Notes: a model not told the origin generated them from the letters alone. A stretch of DNA of 64,000 bases from Deltaproteobacteria bacterium UBA5205 (GCA_002412715.1 DHVP01000023.1:1-64000), one strand, 5' to 3'; positions 18,172 to 26,991 are shown, counted from the stretch's first letter. Made by a program: numbers and translations.

Positions 18172-20001
18172 CTAGGGAATCGACAACAAGTAAGACCGCA
18201 GATTTAACTTCTTCTGGTCTAATCCCAGTTTCTTTCTGATATTGTATCGATGACCCTCCAATGTTCTCGGGGATATACCCAGTAATTCAGCAGCCTGTTT
18301 CGCTGTCTTGCCAGCCTTTATATAAGAGACAATCTCAATTTCCGTTGGAGTTAGACCAAAGGTTTGCAGTGTCCTGATGATCGGTGAAGTTATCTCCTTC
18401 AGGTTATCCTCAATGACACCGATGACGCTCTCCTGTGTGGCGTCCAATCGGGTTGTTTTTAATTTTGCCACGTGCGGCAAGACAAGGTCTTCCACATTCA
18501 TGAGGATATTTGCTTGAAGATCGCTTTTGTCTTCCTCCCTCTGCTTCAGCAGGACCCGAAGGGCTGTGTTCACATCTTCGAGGGCGCGCGACTTCACATC
18601 AAGTCCGTCCTCCACCTGCCTGCGTTTGGTAATGTCAATGAAAGCGCCCACAGCACCGGTGATCCTTCCATCGGGGGCCTTAACCGGGGTGGCATTACCA
18701 CGAATTGTGTGTTTCGTACCATCTGCGAGGATAAGGTCTAATTCGCAGTCTTTGACCTCAGCACCCCGCGCTGCCTGTTGGACGGGAAGCTGATCAACCG
18801 GTATATCTTTCCCGTCTCTCATCAAGCGGTAGGTACTGGGCATCTCTTCCGGAGGCGCTGATAGAGAAATATTGTTGAGCGGGGACACGCCGAACATGTC
18901 CTGGGTAAAACGGTTGCCCGTTATGTACCTGCTCTCGGGATCGTGAGCAGTAAGCACGAGCGCAGGAACGGCATCCATGAAGGCCTCTAATTCTCTAGCC
19001 CTATTCTCTGCCAAGGCTTTCGCCTTTTCCATTTCCTCTTCGGCACGCTTCATGCGGCTAATGTCAAGGTTAATCCCTGCCCAGCGCACAACTTGGTCAC
19101 GATCGTTTTTCACAGCCACACCGCGCGACAGGACCGGGTGCCATTGACCATCTGCTCCGCGGAAACGATGCTCTATGTCCCAGGTTCCTCCGGTCCTCAC
19201 ACACTCCTTCCATAGAGCAATAGTCCGCTCGACATCGTCGGGATGAAGCACGTCGATCCAGCCAAAATTCGAGCACTGCTCCTGGCTTAAACCCACCATT
19301 TTTAGAAAGGACTCGCTCGCATAGATATTGCGGCCATCGGGTGTGCAGACCCATACGCCGTAATCTATGGATTCTCCAATAGCACGATAAAGCCTCTCGC
19401 TGTCGCGCAGAGCCCGTGTCCGCTCTTCCACGCGTTGCTCAAGTTCGTCGCGCGCTATCCTGAGGTCCTCCTCAGCACGTTTTCGAGCCGAAATGTCCGT
19501 CGCCACGATGCACGTGTGGCGGTGGTCTAGAAATTCGGGGCCTCCCGCAAGCTGGGTGTAGAGTGTTTTGCCGGATGATGTCGCGAGCGAAAGTTCTGTT
19601 GTACATATCTCTACACGGCAAAGATCAATAAAGCCTATAAAGACCTTCCGACATTCATCAGGCACGAGGTCGAGGAATGAGGAACCAATAAGCTGTGCCA
19701 TGGGAATACCAATCATACGGGAAAAAAAAGCGTTACAGTAAAGTACCGTATAGTCCGCGTTTAATGTAACGGCGCCGGCAGTCATCGTCTCGACGATGCT
19801 GCGGTAAGGGGAATCAGGGCCTTCCAGCGTGTATACCTGGGGGTTGCCTTCGCCCTCGATGACCAGCGCATCGACGTGACCATTCCTGATAGCTCTTAAG
19901 GTCTGCTCCGTCTCTTCGAGCTTAGCCTGTAGTTCGTTCATCTGTTCCAGAAGATGTCTTCGGCTGATTTTGTTAATAGTGGTTGTGTTCTTCTCGCTCA
20001 T
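18172..20001 (-). CDS. Multi-PAS LuxR-type transcription regulator
   Basis: This 609-residue protein has a coiled coil at about 14-40, a first PAS at about 60-175 that is shared with both Kai-locus kinases, a second at 205-330, a third at 355-465 and a coiled coil. A LuxR-type helix-turn-helix follows (LTPTEIEIVSYIKAGKTAKQ, then ISPRTLEGHRYNIRKKLGL, about 540-600). It has no kinase or receiver domain, so PAS-sensed signals should act directly on DNA binding. It precedes the right kai operon and is the natural candidate to control it. The left copy is truncated by IS21. Confidence 0.9.
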   Translation of the reverse strand: MSEKNTTTINKISRRHLLEQMNELQAKLEETEQTLRAIRNGHVDALVIEGEGNPQVYTLEGPDSPYRSIVETMTAGAVTLNADYTVLYCNAFFSRMIGIPMAQLIGSSFLDLVPDECRKVFIGFIDLCRVEICTTELSLATSSGKTLYTQLAGGPEFLDHRHTCIVATDISARKRAEEDLRIARDELEQRVEERTRALRDSERLYRAIGESIDYGVWVCTPDGRNIYASESFLKMVGLSQEQCSNFGWIDVLHPDDVERTIALWKECVRTGGTWDIEHRFRGADGQWHPVLSRGVAVKNDRDQVVRWAGINLDISRMKRAEEEMEKAKALAENRARELEAFMDAVPALVLTAHDPESRYITGNRFTQDMFGVSPLNNISLSAPPEEMPSTYRLMRDGKDIPVDQLPVQQAARGAEVKDCELDLILADGTKHTIRGNATPVKAPDGRITGAVGAFIDITKRRQVEDGLDVKSRALEDVNTALRVLLKQREEDKSDLQANILMNVEDLVLPHVAKLKTTRLDATQESVIGVIEDNLKEITSPIIRTLQTFGLTPTEIEIVSYIKAGKTAKQAAELLGISPRTLEGHRYNIRKKLGLDQKKLNLRSYLLSIP

Positions 20002-20345
20002 CCTGTCGCTCTCGAGATTTCTGGGTGCCTATGAAGTGAAATTATTGCACAAGCTGCGAACGAGGGCAACACCAAAGGACTGGGGGGTGAAGAGTTTCCC
20101 GGGCGAATGCTATTCAGAGGATCACCGATTCGACCTTCGATGAAATCGAGGTGCTGCGGGCTGAACTGGTACGTAAGTATAGTGAGGCCGCTCGCAAGAC
20201 CATTTTGAAGCGCTGTCCCTTGAGATATTATACTTTACAACAAAATTATCGTTGCAATCTTCTCTTCAGCAGCCGAGTGCCATATTAATACTTTCAGGAA
20301 CAAAGCGAGCGAGTAAGAGATTCTAGACGAAACAGCTACTAATTT
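20002..20345. other. Gap at the probable left edge of the integrative element
   Basis: No gene is recognised. The stretch separates the Kai locus from the integrase gene, so the left attachment site should lie here or at the integrase's other flank. No tRNA gene is visible, and without the right end the exact att sequence cannot be defined. Confidence 0.45.
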
Positions 20346-21434
20346 TCATCTGTCGTTTAACGCATCCTGCAATTCCTCCGCAGTGACCCTCGCATACTGC
20401 ATGCTGTAGATCGCGTTCTTGTGTCCGAGCTGCCTCTGAACCGCCGCCACGTTGCCGAACTTTTTCATTATATGTACGCCCATAGCATGCCTGGCGCTGT
20501 GTGGTGATCTGCCTTCGACCCGGGCGACCGCGCATATCTCGTCCCATATCTGATTGATCGCCCGCGGGGTCAGCCTTCCACTGCTGTTGGCATTCGTCAT
20601 TGCCGTAAGGAACAGGGCAGGGGACTTCCACTTTGCATCATCTGTAGGACGCTCGTTCTCTATATACGCCTTGATGGCTTCCATTCCCTCGCGGCTGATC
20701 TCATATGTATGGCGTGCCCCGCCTTTCTCCTGGACGGTAATTTTGCCCCGTTTCATATCGATATCAGCATGATCGATCATCGTCAACGCCTTACGTCGCA
20801 TCCCCGTTTCAATGAGGGTGTAAACGATTGCCCGATTCCGCCAGGCGCGATAGCCTTTCCGGCAGGGCCTCTCACCAGTCTGCCCGGATTTCGCATAACG
20901 CCGCCGCGACTTGCTCCTTCCTCCTGTCTGCAGGAGGTAGTCGGCTGCGTCGAGGATCCTTCGCCGTTCCGACGGTTCGATTGCCCGCTCTATCTCCAGC
21001 GAATTTGTGACAGAGATCGTCTTGATCTTTATCGTGGGATTGCCGAGAGGGAAGGGGGCCAGTACGTGGACCCATTTCGCAAAAGTCTTGAGATGGGCAA
21101 TGACCCTGTTCACCGTCCGGTCGTTCCATCTGCGCGAACCATCCTCCTTTCGCTTCCCGGTCATGAAGTCCCTGAACGCCGCAGACAGCCTGGGCGTCCA
21201 CCGGGACCGCAGGTCACTCTTTTCGGCCTGTTCCATGAAGGAGATGAAAAGACCCAGGTCCCTTGCCTGGACTTGTTGTGAACTCTCCGCCGTTGTCACC
21301 GCATGCTGAAAATACCATGCCACCCAGTCACGCAGTCCGTCGGGAGCGCCTTCGGGCATCGCAAGAGCGCCAGCATTTCCCGTCAAATTATTTCGTGTAG
21401 CGTTCTGGTCAAGCTTCACGGGTAGATCGGCCAC
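20346..21434 (-). CDS. Tyrosine recombinase / element integrase
   Basis: This 362-residue site-specific recombinase has an N-terminal SAM-like DNA-binding domain (about 30-140) and a complete catalytic domain. The first Arg is in LIETGMRRKAL, the HxxR box is HSARH, the histidine box is LGHKN, and the nucleophile Tyr is in SMQYARV near the C-terminus. An Arg/Lys-rich insert (GGRSKSRRRYAKSGQ) precedes the core. It lies at the left border of the conjugative element and probably catalyses its integration. It lacks the extra helix typical of integron integrases, so it is not the source of the attC array at 43-47 kb. Confidence 0.9.
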   Translation of the reverse strand: MADLPVKLDQNATRNNLTGNAGALAMPEGAPDGLRDWVAWYFQHAVTTAESSQQVQARDLGLFISFMEQAEKSDLRSRWTPRLSAAFRDFMTGKRKEDGSRRWNDRTVNRVIAHLKTFAKWVHVLAPFPLGNPTIKIKTISVTNSLEIERAIEPSERRRILDAADYLLQTGGRSKSRRRYAKSGQTGERPCRKGYRAWRNRAIVYTLIETGMRRKALTMIDHADIDMKRGKITVQEKGGARHTYEISREGMEAIKAYIENERPTDDAKWKSPALFLTAMTNANSSGRLTPRAINQIWDEICAVARVEGRSPHSARHAMGVHIMKKFGNVAAVQRQLGHKNAIYSMQYARVTAEELQDALNDR

Positions 21435-21641
21435 TGGAAATCCTCCTATCGTGTGATATCGCTACAGGAAAGATACCTTTTGTGAAGCGATTGTGCAAGC
21501 GAATAAATACTAATGCGAGGGAGTCAAACCGAGAAAGGATCCTGTCCTGCGGAATAAGTTTCTTACCTACTTCTTTCGACTTGCTTTTCCTCTCTTCTGG
21601 TTAAGCCCACCCTCTGGGTTGCATCAGTTTGTTTGTGCCTC

Positions 21642-22622
21642 TCACTCGGTTTCTGCAAATAGCAACTCAGGAAGATTTGCCGGAATGGACCAGATACCAG
21701 ATTCCGCTCTCACGAAAGTTTGGCAAAGCGAAACAATCTTGGCCTCCCTGCCTAGGTTAACCTTTTTGCGCTCAATCTCGGTAAGCGCTTCAAGGGCACT
21801 GGCAGCGTAACCATACGTTGCCAGAAAGAGACCGTGTTCGGCTTTTTCTGATGCCAAAACATGAACGAACTGTTTGACGAGGCCGCTTCCAACACTGTGG
21901 CCGCTTCGCCAATGCTTCACTTCGACAAGGTATTTCTTTCCGTGGCCATTGACCACGCACGTTAGTACTAGGTCCTTTCCGCCGTCTTTCGCCGGTGGCG
22001 TTACCTCGACGTCGAATCCGAGCCTATCGAAAACGGCTCCGAGCAGACGCTCTAAGTCTCTCCATTCGATTTCGTTCAAGTACTGGGGATTCCCAGCAAC
22101 GAGACGTGCCAAATCCTCGCTTAGATTACGGACAGCTAATACTACAGGAGACACATCGCCTTCCTGTACCCGCTCAATTCTTCTCGCCCACGCCCGCAAC
22201 GAATTCAGATTCATGAGTTGAAACTTTACGGGTAGGTCATGAAGAAGGATGTCTTCCGCTGCGCGAGTGAAATCGGTATTCGCCAGAAGGATGGCTCGAT
22301 TATAGTTGTTCCCCAGTAGAGCAGAACCCAATAGTTCTCGTACTGTATTGACTCCAACTCTCCGCGGAGGCCAATAGTGCTTATATTGAATTATTGTTGT
22401 CGGCAGAGCATCGGTTGTTCCGATCTTCTTCTGGGCAATGTAGTCGATCCCCGCATCGCCCGGACCGCCTGTATGTTTGAAAGAGTAACCGTCCACCTGA
22501 AAGAGCGGCTCTAAAATACTGACGAGCTCACGCTCTGCCTCTGCTGGCGACATCTCTGCGTGCCGACGCTCAAAAGTATCTATTCGAGTTCTCAGTTCTT
22601 GTGTATCAATATTTGTGAGCAT
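21642..22622 (-). CDS. Double Mrr-type restriction endonuclease
   Basis: This 326-residue protein has two Mrr-like PD-(D/E)xK nuclease domains. The first (about 20-150) has GGPGDAGIDYIAQ and IQYKHYW. The second (about 190-310) has WRDLERLLGAVFDRLGF, PPAKDGGKDLVL and YLVEVKHW, with intact D...ExK residues. Mrr-type enzymes cut modified or foreign DNA, and a tandem arrangement is less common. It is in the defence block next to the integrase and lies 45 bases after the zinc-ribbon gene, probably in one transcript. No methyltransferase neighbour is seen, which fits a modification-dependent or target-activated nuclease. Confidence 0.85.
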   Translation of the reverse strand: MLTNIDTQELRTRIDTFERRHAEMSPAEAERELVSILEPLFQVDGYSFKHTGGPGDAGIDYIAQKKIGTTDALPTTIIQYKHYWPPRRVGVNTVRELLGSALLGNNYNRAILLANTDFTRAAEDILLHDLPVKFQLMNLNSLRAWARRIERVQEGDVSPVVLAVRNLSEDLARLVAGNPQYLNEIEWRDLERLLGAVFDRLGFDVEVTPPAKDGGKDLVLTCVVNGHGKKYLVEVKHWRSGHSVGSGLVKQFVHVLASEKAEHGLFLATYGYAASALEALTEIERKKVNLGREAKIVSLCQTFVRAESGIWSIPANLPELLFAETE

Positions 22623-22667
22623 GGCCTGTCTTCTAGTTGCATTGAATGTTACACTATCTTCGTTTTT

Positions 22668-23600
22668 TCATCGTGGCGTTGGCTCGGGAATCTTTTCTGC
22701 CCCACACGCCTCACATCGTGGAACGTACAGTCCAAGGTCGGGTCGCCAGTCCACACTGATTTTGTAAGATTTGCAGCGCCCGCATCGCTCAGGCGCTCCG
22801 ATTTTCCTCTTCAGCACTGACATTGCGTAGTTGCTTATGACATGCGAAGTAGCGCTTAGTGCAAGCGCGGCATCGCTTCTTGTCGCGTTTGGCGCATGGG
22901 TCAACCAGTTGGCAAGCCGCCAAGCACGTTCAGCGGTGTTCTTAAGGTATCCACGCACGTATTCTGCTGAACTACCACTTGCCACTGCATTGGCAATTCT
23001 GTCGTTCCAAGCCGGGAAATCCGCAGCCTTGGGAAGGTCATCCCCCTGAGCAATATCGCCGTAGTCGATCAATTCTCCAATGAACGCGAGTAGACATTCT
23101 CTGCACCGCATACCAACCGCCTGAAACTCCTCCGCCTCGTCGGCCTTGTCAAATGCCTCGCTCGCCTGGAGTATCTTTCTGTTGGTCACTAATAAGAATT
23201 CCTGTTCAGCCTTTGACCCTTCTGGCTCCCGGCGGGCTTCAACCCGTGCCATAAGCCCTATATGAAAGGACAGCGTATAATCTAGGCTGGGCATCAGAGT
23301 TTGAGAATAAAGGTTCGTCGGACCAGTAACGACCCACCAGCGTTCCTTGTCCGTGTGGACGTCCCAGACATCGTGTCGGCGTCCGAAGAGTCTTTCACTC
23401 GCGACTTTTTCCAGATGCAGAACCTTTTCCTCCCCGTTTGCCTGCCACTCCACATAATCCTTGATCTCCTGAGCCTCACGGCTTGAATGCTTGAAAAGGA
23501 GTTTGTGTAACTCAGGCTTTGTTAATGGAGGAGGGATGACACAGTCGCCTTTTACCGGATTTGTTGAAACTCCTTTTTTCGGCTGTTTCTTTTTCGTCAT
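22668..23600 (-). CDS. Uncharacterised protein with C-terminal zinc ribbon
   Basis: This 310-residue protein was not recognised as a family. The N-terminus is Lys-rich, and the middle is helical and acidic. The C-terminus has two CxxC pairs (CGRCKSYKIS and CEACGAEKIPEP) that should hold one zinc ion. A segment 'AVGMRCRECLLAFIGEL' adds a further cysteine pair. It lies just upstream of the double-Mrr nuclease in the same direction, so a partner role in that system is plausible. The position is the only evidence for a defence function. Confidence 0.6.
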   Translation of the reverse strand: MTKKKQPKKGVSTNPVKGDCVIPPPLTKPELHKLLFKHSSREAQEIKDYVEWQANGEEKVLHLEKVASERLFGRRHDVWDVHTDKERWWVVTGPTNLYSQTLMPSLDYTLSFHIGLMARVEARREPEGSKAEQEFLLVTNRKILQASEAFDKADEAEEFQAVGMRCRECLLAFIGELIDYGDIAQGDDLPKAADFPAWNDRIANAVASGSSAEYVRGYLKNTAERAWRLANWLTHAPNATRSDAALALSATSHVISNYAMSVLKRKIGAPERCGRCKSYKISVDWRPDLGLYVPRCEACGAEKIPEPTPR

Positions 23601-23642
23601 TACGCACCGTCGTATTTGATCATGGGCACTGCCCTTGGTAGC

Positions 23643-24035
23643 TTAGTGTATGTTGACGTTCATTATAAATACACCTTGCTCGAGAAATGTTGACTTTCTC
23701 ACAATACCGACACGCCCGGCCGACGGACCTTGGCTTCGCGTCGGCCTCATATTCTCACGGTAAACATCTGGTTTAATCGCATATATGTCATAACTGCCGT
23801 TTTCAGTTTCAAACGAGCCGAAAATGGCACTTAGTCTATCTAGCATGTGGTAAGCAACCCCGACGCTTTTCGTTGTTTCCCTTGCACATTTGATTACAAC
23901 GTTTTTGTTATCGAGTTGATATTCGTTGCTCCTGGCTTTCCCGATCTTTTCGGCGCCGATCTTTTCGGCAATTTTTCTTGCTGTCTGCAATCCATACTTT
24001 ACCGCTCTTGCCCCGCTCTCCCGATCCTGTGGCAT
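23643..24035 (-). CDS. Conserved small hypothetical protein
   Basis: This 130-residue protein starts at ATG 24035 (MPQDRESGARAVKYGLQTARKIAEKIGAE), chosen because GGAGGA lies 8 bases upstream; a longer frame to 24236 has no such support. The rest (NVVIKCARETTKSVGVAYHML, FETENGSYDIYAI, MRPTRSQGPSAGRVGIVRK) reads like a compact globular protein, but its function is unknown. It sits in the defence block between the Abi gene and the zinc-ribbon gene. Confidence 0.65.
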   Translation of the reverse strand: MPQDRESGARAVKYGLQTARKIAEKIGAEKIGKARSNEYQLDNKNVVIKCARETTKSVGVAYHMLDRLSAIFGSFETENGSYDIYAIKPDVYRENMRPTRSQGPSAGRVGIVRKSTFLEQGVFIMNVNIH

Positions 24036-24168
24036 CTGCAATTCCTCCTTTCGCTCACTGAATTGGCAATGATCGTCCTCTATCGTGCTTCCGTTCCAGA
24101 AAAAAGATCCCCTAAAATACTTTAGGATTGGCAGAAAGGAATCTGCGGCATACAACTTCCCCCTAATT

Positions 24169-25071
24169 TTACTTCCACAACAATAATTTGCGCCAATCTT
24201 CCGGAAAGCCCATAGGAGCGGTATTGTTTGCGACATATTCCTCTATAAGCGCCCGCATACGACCTGGCCAGGTCGTTCCAGGACTTATCAATTTAAGCAA
24301 ATATGCCAGCATGACCAGTGTATTATAGATATTTCGTGGAGCCCCGGGATTAAACTTCCTGGCTAATTCGACCGGCAATGCGGGTATTGTCATGGTGACA
24401 ACAAATCTGCGATTCCAAAGCCTGCCGTGGTGGGCTGTAATATTTCGGATATGTGTGAGATGGTGCATAAAAGACGCAAGAGCTTTTTCGCCAATGCCAA
24501 AAGGCCGGGCGATAGCATTACGATCTGCACGGAGCCTCAATTGTTTATAACAAATGGAAAGTTGCCCAAAAGACATGATTTCACAAATTGCCCATATAGG
24601 CGGCAGTTTCGGATCATCATAAGTGGTCTTATAATGCTCGATGAACGTTTCCGTACTACGCCTGATTTCGGATTCTATGGTAGAGATATTTCTATAAAAG
24701 AAATCTTTCCCCGAGAAACATGACGGCTCCAAATAGGCATGGCTCCCATATTTTAGGGATAGTTCATAGGCAAACCTTGTCCGAAAAGATATTTCGACCC
24801 GCTCTATAGCTTCCATGACCAGCAGTCGAAATTTTCTGTCAAAAAGATAAAGATTCAGGACATCGTTGAAAGCCGTATTTGTTTTCAGTTTATGATTGGG
24901 TATATCGGCGGGTTCCTCAAAGGGTAACCAGTAAGCCCGGAGCCGGTAGTAATTGATATGGGTCAGATATCGAGCGGCACGGGCTTTATTATCAATTACC
25001 ATGCCTCGTGAACATAGGAGGCCAATTTGATCATCAATAGAAAGAGGGGGCTTGGCGTATTTCACTGCCAA
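24169..25071 (-). CDS. Abi_2 family (AbiF/AbiD-like) abortive infection protein
   Basis: This 300-residue protein matches the Abi_2 family: YLTHINYYRLRAYWLPFE near the N-terminus, then LYLFDRKFRLLVMEAIERVEISFRT, and the HEPN-type RNITAHHGRLWNR (Rx4-6H) at about 209-221. Members kill or halt phage-infected cells, and the HEPN motif suggests RNA cleavage. The start is taken as TTG 25071, inside an 11-bp inverted repeat that may limit translation. The upstream region can fold into a structured RNA. It shares the strand of the defence block. Confidence 0.85.
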   Translation of the reverse strand: MAVKYAKPPLSIDDQIGLLCSRGMVIDNKARAARYLTHINYYRLRAYWLPFEEPADIPNHKLKTNTAFNDVLNLYLFDRKFRLLVMEAIERVEISFRTRFAYELSLKYGSHAYLEPSCFSGKDFFYRNISTIESEIRRSTETFIEHYKTTYDDPKLPPIWAICEIMSFGQLSICYKQLRLRADRNAIARPFGIGEKALASFMHHLTHIRNITAHHGRLWNRRFVVTMTIPALPVELARKFNPGAPRNIYNTLVMLAYLLKLISPGTTWPGRMRALIEEYVANNTAPMGFPEDWRKLLLWK

Positions 25072-25077
25072 GCCCCC
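25047..25077 (-). promoter_or_regulatory. Hairpin covering the abi start codon
   Basis: A perfect 11-bp inverted repeat (GGGGGCTTGGC and GCCAAGCCCCC around a 9-10 base loop) encloses the presumed TTG start and first codons of the Abi_2 gene. Such a stem would hide the initiation region and could be a translational switch. Confidence 0.55.
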
Positions 25078-25200
25078 ATATAAGTAACCCGCCTAGGTGC
25101 GCATATCGAGCCGAAGCCCGTAGAGGCGCGGCGGGTGTTGTTCAAATTAGGTATAAATACAATATCAAAAATCAAAATGTTCGTCAAAATAATTCTTTTG
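25072..25200 (-). ncRNA. Candidate structured RNA upstream of the Abi_2 gene
   Basis: Read on the - strand, ACCCGCC (25136-25130) and GGCGGGT (25093-25087) form a 7-bp stem that closes a GC-rich interior with further complementarity (GGGCTTCGGCTCG), followed by the start-codon hairpin. AT-rich sequence further upstream could hold a promoter. Structured RNAs upstream of abiF-type genes are known from comparative RNA searches. Membership of that class is inferred from position and shape only. Confidence 0.4.
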
Positions 25201-25420
25201 CTCCCATGCTGAGAAGCAACTCGTTACACCGCGCGAGATGGCCTTAAATTGAAACTTGCCGTGTTTTCAATACATATTAGAACGTGCCGGCGGCGGGTCC
25301 GTTGAAATTAATCATATGCTACCTTATAAGGAATTGCCAACAGAAAACCACATCCCGCGCCGGTGTGGAAACCCTGATATATCCAACGCACTCTCTTTTC
25401 GTGAGATCTCCTATATATAA
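25201..25420. other. Gap between Abi_2 leader and HU terminator
   Basis: This AT-rich stretch has no gene. A GC-rich patch near 25286-25300 (GTGCCGGCGGCGGGT) may be structured, but nothing specific is recognised. Confidence 0.4.
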
Positions 25421-25423
25421 TGG

Positions 25424-25455
25424 TAAAAAAGGCGAGCCCTGAAAGGCCCGCCTCT
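25424..25455 (-). terminator. Rho-independent terminator of the HU gene
   Basis: On the - strand AGGCGGGCC, a short loop and GGCTCGCCT form a stem followed by six T residues. It lies 10 bases after the HU stop codon. Confidence 0.85.
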
Positions 25456-25463
25456 TTGATTGA

Positions 25464-25820
25464 CTATTTTTTCTTGGCTTTTACAACTTTCTTCGCTGGT
25501 TTCGCCTTGGCTGCTGCTGCCTTCTTAGCCGGTTTGGCGATCGCCTTGCCATTGACTACCGCTTTTAACGTTGCCCCCGCGGAAAACTTGGGGGCCTTCT
25601 TTGCCGCTATCTTTATCTCTTTCCCCGTCCGGGGGTTTCTGCCCTTTCTGGCCTTCCTCGCGCTGACCGAGAATGTCCCGAACCCGATAAGGGTTACCTT
25701 GTCCCCCTTTTTCATTGCTTGTGTGATGGATCCTGTGACGACATTCAACGCCTTTGCCGCCGCGGCCCTAGAGACCTTGATTTCGTCCGCTATCTTTGCA
25801 ATGATTTCTGCCTTGGTCAT
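25464..25820 (-). CDS. HU-family DNA-binding protein with basic tail
   Basis: This 118-residue histone-like protein has a typical HU core (MTKAEIIAKIADEIKVSRAAA, GDKVTLIGFGTFSV, ARKGRNPRTGKEI) that bends and coats DNA. The core ends near residue 90. The last 25-30 residues are an Ala/Lys/Pro repeat tail resembling histone H1 or AlgP-type extensions, which should strengthen non-specific DNA binding. A ribosome binding site (AGGAGG) precedes ATG 25820. A terminator follows. As an element gene it may compact or silence the element's DNA. Confidence 0.92.
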   Translation of the reverse strand: MTKAEIIAKIADEIKVSRAAAAKALNVVTGSITQAMKKGDKVTLIGFGTFSVSARKARKGRNPRTGKEIKIAAKKAPKFSAGATLKAVVNGKAIAKPAKKAAAAKAKPAKKVVKAKKK

Positions 25821-26018
25821 TCTGTGCTTCCTCCTTGATCATATATGGATATATCTATGATTATCAGGCAAGCCTGCGCCTGGCATGCGAAACCCTGCAA
25901 AATGTAGCGTTTGACGAATTATCGCCGGGATGCCTCGCTAAATCAAGTGTATTCTGTATTTTGATGCAAGAGAGTTGTTTTGACTGGCGGGAACGATCGG
26001 CTGTCGATGTTGGACGAA

Positions 26019-26468
26019 TTATTGCTTGCCCGGGGTCTTTTGCTGGTGTGCTGCGACTTTCATCACGTTTTTGTACACCTTGTTTGCGTAGATGGCCCCG
26101 CGGTTCCTGTTCGTGGAATTGTAGCAACCGACCGCATCCCAGGTATATCCGTGTTTCGAGATGCACTGGCTCAATATCCACGCCCCGACTCTTACGTTAT
26201 AGCAGGGGTCGTCGAGGCGCATCCATCTTTCATGCCCGAGCTTTGAATACCACCAGGAGTTGATCTGCATAAGGCCGTAGTCAAAGGAGCCGTTCTGGTT
26301 TCGGTTGATCGCGGTGGGGTTGAGGTTGCTCTCACTCTTGGCTATAGCCCAGAGGAGCTGGGGGGATATGCTGTACTCTTTGCCGGCCTCAGTGAAACAG
26401 AATGCTGCCGCACCCTGGACGGACAGGATGACTATCAGGGCGCACAGGGTCAGTTTGATGGTTTTGAT
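26019..26468 (-). CDS. VirB1-like lytic transglycosylase
   Basis: This roughly 149-residue protein has a signal-like hydrophobic N-terminus (LTLCALIVILSVQGAAAF) and a soluble lytic transglycosylase domain. Glu46 in AIAKSESNLNP is the expected catalytic residue, followed by FDYGLMQINSWW and the AVGCYNS stretch. It should open peptidoglycan for the conjugation machine. No ATG, GTG or TTG exists between the upstream in-frame stop and residue 85. AAGGAGG at 26474-26480 points to an ATC codon at 26466-26468 as start. It lies 20 bases after the DUF457 gene. The product would be secreted, in keeping with a role in the cell wall. Confidence 0.8.
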   Translation of the reverse strand: MKTIKLTLCALIVILSVQGAAAFCFTEAGKEYSISPQLLWAIAKSESNLNPTAINRNQNGSFDYGLMQINSWWYSKLGHERWMRLDDPCYNVRVGAWILSQCISKHGYTWDAVGCYNSTNRNRGAIYANKVYKNVMKVAAHQQKTPGKQ

Positions 26469-26487
26469 AAAATCCTCCTTAAACGAA

Positions 26488-26991
26488 TCAAAGGAACATG
26501 GCGGTCAAAAGAAAGGCCCCGGCAATGAGGATGGAAAGCATATACTCTTTCATTGATCCCACATAAAAAAAGCGTGTCCCCATTCGCTTGCGAGAGTTCA
26601 TGGCGGGCACATATCCGCAGAGAGAATCTTCGGCGATGTGACAGATGCACCCGGTGGCGAACCAACCGACAAAGGGAAGGGCGACCGTCAGGTTCCCCTT
26701 CATGAGGGAGCCGATGATATCCTTTTCTGCCATGCCCCGGGATGAGCCTGCGAGAATAGAGGCGCACAGGTCGATAACCGCCATGACGGCATAGGGGACG
26801 AACCAGTGCGACAGCCTGCGGTGAATCCTTCTCCATGTCTTCATCTTTTCGACATCCTCAGGCGGCGGTCTTCCTTCGACCATGTCCGGGAACAGTCCAC
26901 CCAGGGTACCCGCCACGGTGCAGGCTACGTCGCCTCCAGTAAAACCAAACATAAGGGAGCCGGTCGCGATCGTATGGTTTATCCATTTCAT
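26488..26991 (-). CDS. YdjM/DUF457-like inner-membrane metal-dependent hydrolase
   Basis: This 167-residue protein is counted from ATG 26991 (MKWINHTIATGSLMFGF), the usual start of the family; an upstream ATG at 27075 adds a hydrophobic stretch. It has several membrane segments and conserved His/Asp motifs (KWINH, GGLFPDMVE, RRIHRRLSHW, GCICHIAEDSL) that suggest a metal site facing the membrane. Relatives are called LexA-regulated membrane hydrolases, but the true substrate is not known. It is 20 bases upstream of the transglycosylase and divergent from the traT-like gene, as if all serve cell-envelope functions of conjugation. Confidence 0.75.
   Translation of the reverse strand: MKWINHTIATGSLMFGFTGGDVACTVAGTLGGLFPDMVEGRPPPEDVEKMKTWRRIHRRLSHWFVPYAVMAVIDLCASILAGSSRGMAEKDIIGSLMKGNLTVALPFVGWFATGCICHIAEDSLCGYVPAMNSRKRMGTRFFYVGSMKEYMLSILIAGAFLLTAMFL

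Noticed and set aside
20346..21434. Integrase as integron integrase IntI for the attC array
   Set aside because: It lacks the additional domain typical of IntI and lies 22 kb away at the element border; it is better explained as the element integrase.
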